Shown: positions 51,137 through 52,442 of the stretch, piece by piece
How the letters are laid out: each line of letters begins with the position of its first letter
Numbering within the stretch: the stretch's first letter is position 1
Origin: an uncultured Porphyromonadaceae bacterium
Lineage (GTDB): Bacteria > Bacteroidota > Bacteroidia > Bacteroidales > Muribaculaceae
DNA: 52,442 nt
NCBI GenBank assembly: GCA_937901905.1
Contig: CALDIF010000079.1
Coordinates: forward strand, 1 to 52,442
Direction of reading: 5' to 3'
Notes under the pieces: model-generated
Databases searched by the model: none
Told to the model about the DNA's origin: nothing
The model's input: only the letters and a program-made list of their open reading frames with translations
Program-made: the position numbers and the translations under genes

Positions 51137-52442
51137 TTACAAGTTCTCTTTATCATCACGTATGCCCCACAATTCGCGCATTCGTTCGGCAAGACGCGCT
51201 TCAGCAGGCGTGTCTTGTGCTGCCCACACACGAGTTCCTATGAGGTTATCGGGCAAATATTGTTGGAGCACAAAGTGTCGCGGATAATCGTGTGCATACT
51301 TGTAACCGTCACCATATCCCAAATCGCTCATCAACTTGGTGGGGGCATTGCGCAAGTGAAGAGGCACAGCGGCATCACCCGTTTCGTGCACCAACTGTAA
51401 TGCCCTGTCGATAGCGAGGTAGGCACTGTTGCTCTTGGGGGAGGTTGCAAGGTAAATGGCACATTCACTCAATGGAATGCGACCCTCGGGCCAACCGATT
51501 TTGTTAACTATGTCAAAGGTGGCATTCGCAAGCAACAACGCATTGGGATTTGCCAAACCGATGTCTTCGGCTGCACTGATACACATGCGACGCGCAATGA
51601 ATTTGGGATCTTCACCACCGGCAATCAATCGCGCCAACCAATACACCGCAGCATCGGGATCACTACCGCGAATACTCTTGATAAAAGCCGAGATGATGTC
51701 ATAGTGCATCTCTCCACCCTTATCGAAAGCGATTGGATTTTCTTGGAGACGACTTGTCACGATCTCGTTGTTAATGACCATTGCTTCGGTCGCACCCAAT
51801 GATTGATAAATCAAATCAAGGATATTTAGAAGTTTACGTGCATCTCCGCCCGAAAAGCGCAGTAGCGCGTCGGTCTGCTCAATCCTCACTTCGCGATCTT
51901 TGAACACATTGTCGGTAGTGATGGCACGGTCAAGCAGCGTCAACAAGTCACTATCGTCTAATGGTTTGAGGACATACACCTGTGCTCGACTGAGCAGAGG
52001 TCTGATGACTTCAAATGACGGGTTCTCGGTTGTTGCCCCAATCAGGGTTACAGTGCCGTTCTCAACGGCTCCCAACAGAGAATCTTGCTGGCTCTTGTTG
52101 AAACGATGAATTTCGTCTATAAACAGTATCGGACGCCCCTTGGTAAACATACTGCGAGGACGGAAGACCAGTGGCGGGTAGTTACTGCCGGAATCGAGTT
52201 CGAAATCCTTCCGGATAATCAGTAGCGTGCTCTTAAGCTTGGCCTCGACTTCTTCGGGGGATACGTCTGGGAAAATATGTGCAAAATCTCGGGGAGAGAT
52301 GAGGAAGTTATGCGTCCCCACGGCATTATAAATCTGATGGATTTTACGCAAGACCGCCACGACCTGGAAATTTTTGATGCAGGACAGTCCATACAACTGT
52401 CGGATATACCGGAAGTCCTCAGGATAAAAGTCGGTAATCGCG
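51137..52442 (-). CDS. rarA: RarA-like AAA+ ATPase with replaced N terminus, open at the right edge
   Basis: From about position 52150 leftward the protein is RarA/MgsA: GRPILFIDEIHRFNKSQQDS (Walker B), VTLIGATTENPSFEVIRPLLSRAQ, and the C-terminal replication-factor-C-like part (HYDIISAFIKSIRGSDPDAA). Upstream, where RarA should have its N-terminal region and Walker A (WGPPGTGKTT-like), there are about 100 residues with no resemblance (for example NAVGTHNFLISPRDFAHIF). The frame is open to the window end with no start. The lost P-loop would inactivate the ATPase. A misassembled contig end, or a real fusion, are the alternatives. Confidence 0.8.
   Translation of the reverse strand, partial: AITDFYPEDFRYIRQLYGLSCIKNFQVVAVLRKIHQIYNAVGTHNFLISPRDFAHIFPDVSPEEVEAKLKSTLLIIRKDFELDSGSNYPPLVFRPRSMFTKGRPILFIDEIHRFNKSQQDSLLGAVENGTVTLIGATTENPSFEVIRPLLSRAQVYVLKPLDDSDLLTLLDRAITTDNVFKDREVRIEQTDALLRFSGGDARKLLNILDLIYQSLGATEAMVINNEIVTSRLQENPIAFDKGGEMHYDIISAFIKSIRGSDPDAAVYWLARLIAGGEDPKFIARRMCISAAEDIGLANPNALLLANATFDIVNKIGWPEGRIPLSECAIYLATSPKSNSAYLAIDRALQLVHETGDAAVPLHLRNAPTKLMSDLGYGDGYKYAHDYPRHFVLQQYLPDNLIGTRVWAAQDTPAEARLAERMRELWGIRDDKENL

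Noticed and set aside
1..52442. CRISPR array, prophage, transposon, restriction or toxin-antitoxin module, tRNA or rRNA genes
   Set aside because: I saw no regularly spaced repeats, integrase or transposase, paired small toxin genes, or cloverleaf-like sequence; nearly all the DNA is accounted for by core genes.

Overview
The window looks like chromosomal housekeeping DNA from a member of the Bacteroidales (Bacteroidetes); a Muribaculaceae- or Bacteroidaceae-like gut lineage is my guess. Four things support this. The promoters match the Bacteroidetes -7 element TAnnTTTG (at least ten well-placed copies). Several genes belong to families largely confined to this phylum (DUF4290, DUF4924, DUF5606, DUF5715, DUF4835/PorD). 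The dnaN-exonuclease-coaBC-PorD-recN-rlmB and nusB-yajC-YbbR-coaE-DUF5606 orders are typical of it. The methylmalonyl-CoA decarboxylase cluster fits propionate/succinate metabolism. I find no rRNA, tRNA, CRISPR array, insertion sequence, prophage or integrase.

Left part (1-13 kb, nearly all minus strand). A sodium-pumping methylmalonyl-CoA decarboxylase operon (epimerase, carboxyltransferase, gamma subunit with an extra lamin-tail-like domain, truncated biotin carrier) runs off the left edge. Then come an AddB-like Fe-S nuclease, an operon of small DNA-binding protein-udk-lptB-holB, and an operon of Crp/Fnr regulator-DUF4924-rfbD-PAP2 phosphatase. Divergent from the regulator is a small secreted protein closed by a strong terminator.

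Middle (13-30.5 kb). Minus-strand operons carry HAD phosphatase-secreted protein-aroB-GNAT, a secreted SagB-like nitroreductase with a DUF5715 peptidase-like protein, and PH-domain protein-DedA-M18 aminopeptidase. A 72-codon orphan gene with its own promoter and terminator lies divergent from clpB. The clpB upstream region has a sigma-54-like -24/-12 element and an array of TGnCA half-sites. A metallophosphoesterase, the tsaB-DUF4290-rimM-OmpA-proS operon and a lipoprotein serine hydrolase follow.

Right part (30.5-52.4 kb). The plus-strand replication/CoA/repair operon and the nusB-coaE operon are followed by an NlpC/P60 lipoprotein and a secreted Ntn hydrolase. The hydrolase overlaps the 3' end of convergent mutS2. 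A metallo-beta-lactamase-fold hydrolase is divergent from an envelope operon (LpxL-like acyltransferase, secreted coiled-coil protein, LtaS-like transferase). NhaC follows. At the right edge is a rarA whose N-terminal third, including the Walker A region, is replaced by unrelated sequence; this is either a contig chimera or a genuine gene fusion.

Most of the window is ordinary core genome and I see no obvious new multi-gene system. The items most worth checking are the clpB regulatory region, the rarA junction, a Cys-to-Ser change at the expected catalytic site of CoaBC, the secreted Ntn hydrolase whose nucleophile sits in a lipobox, and the nitroreductase/DUF5715 pair.
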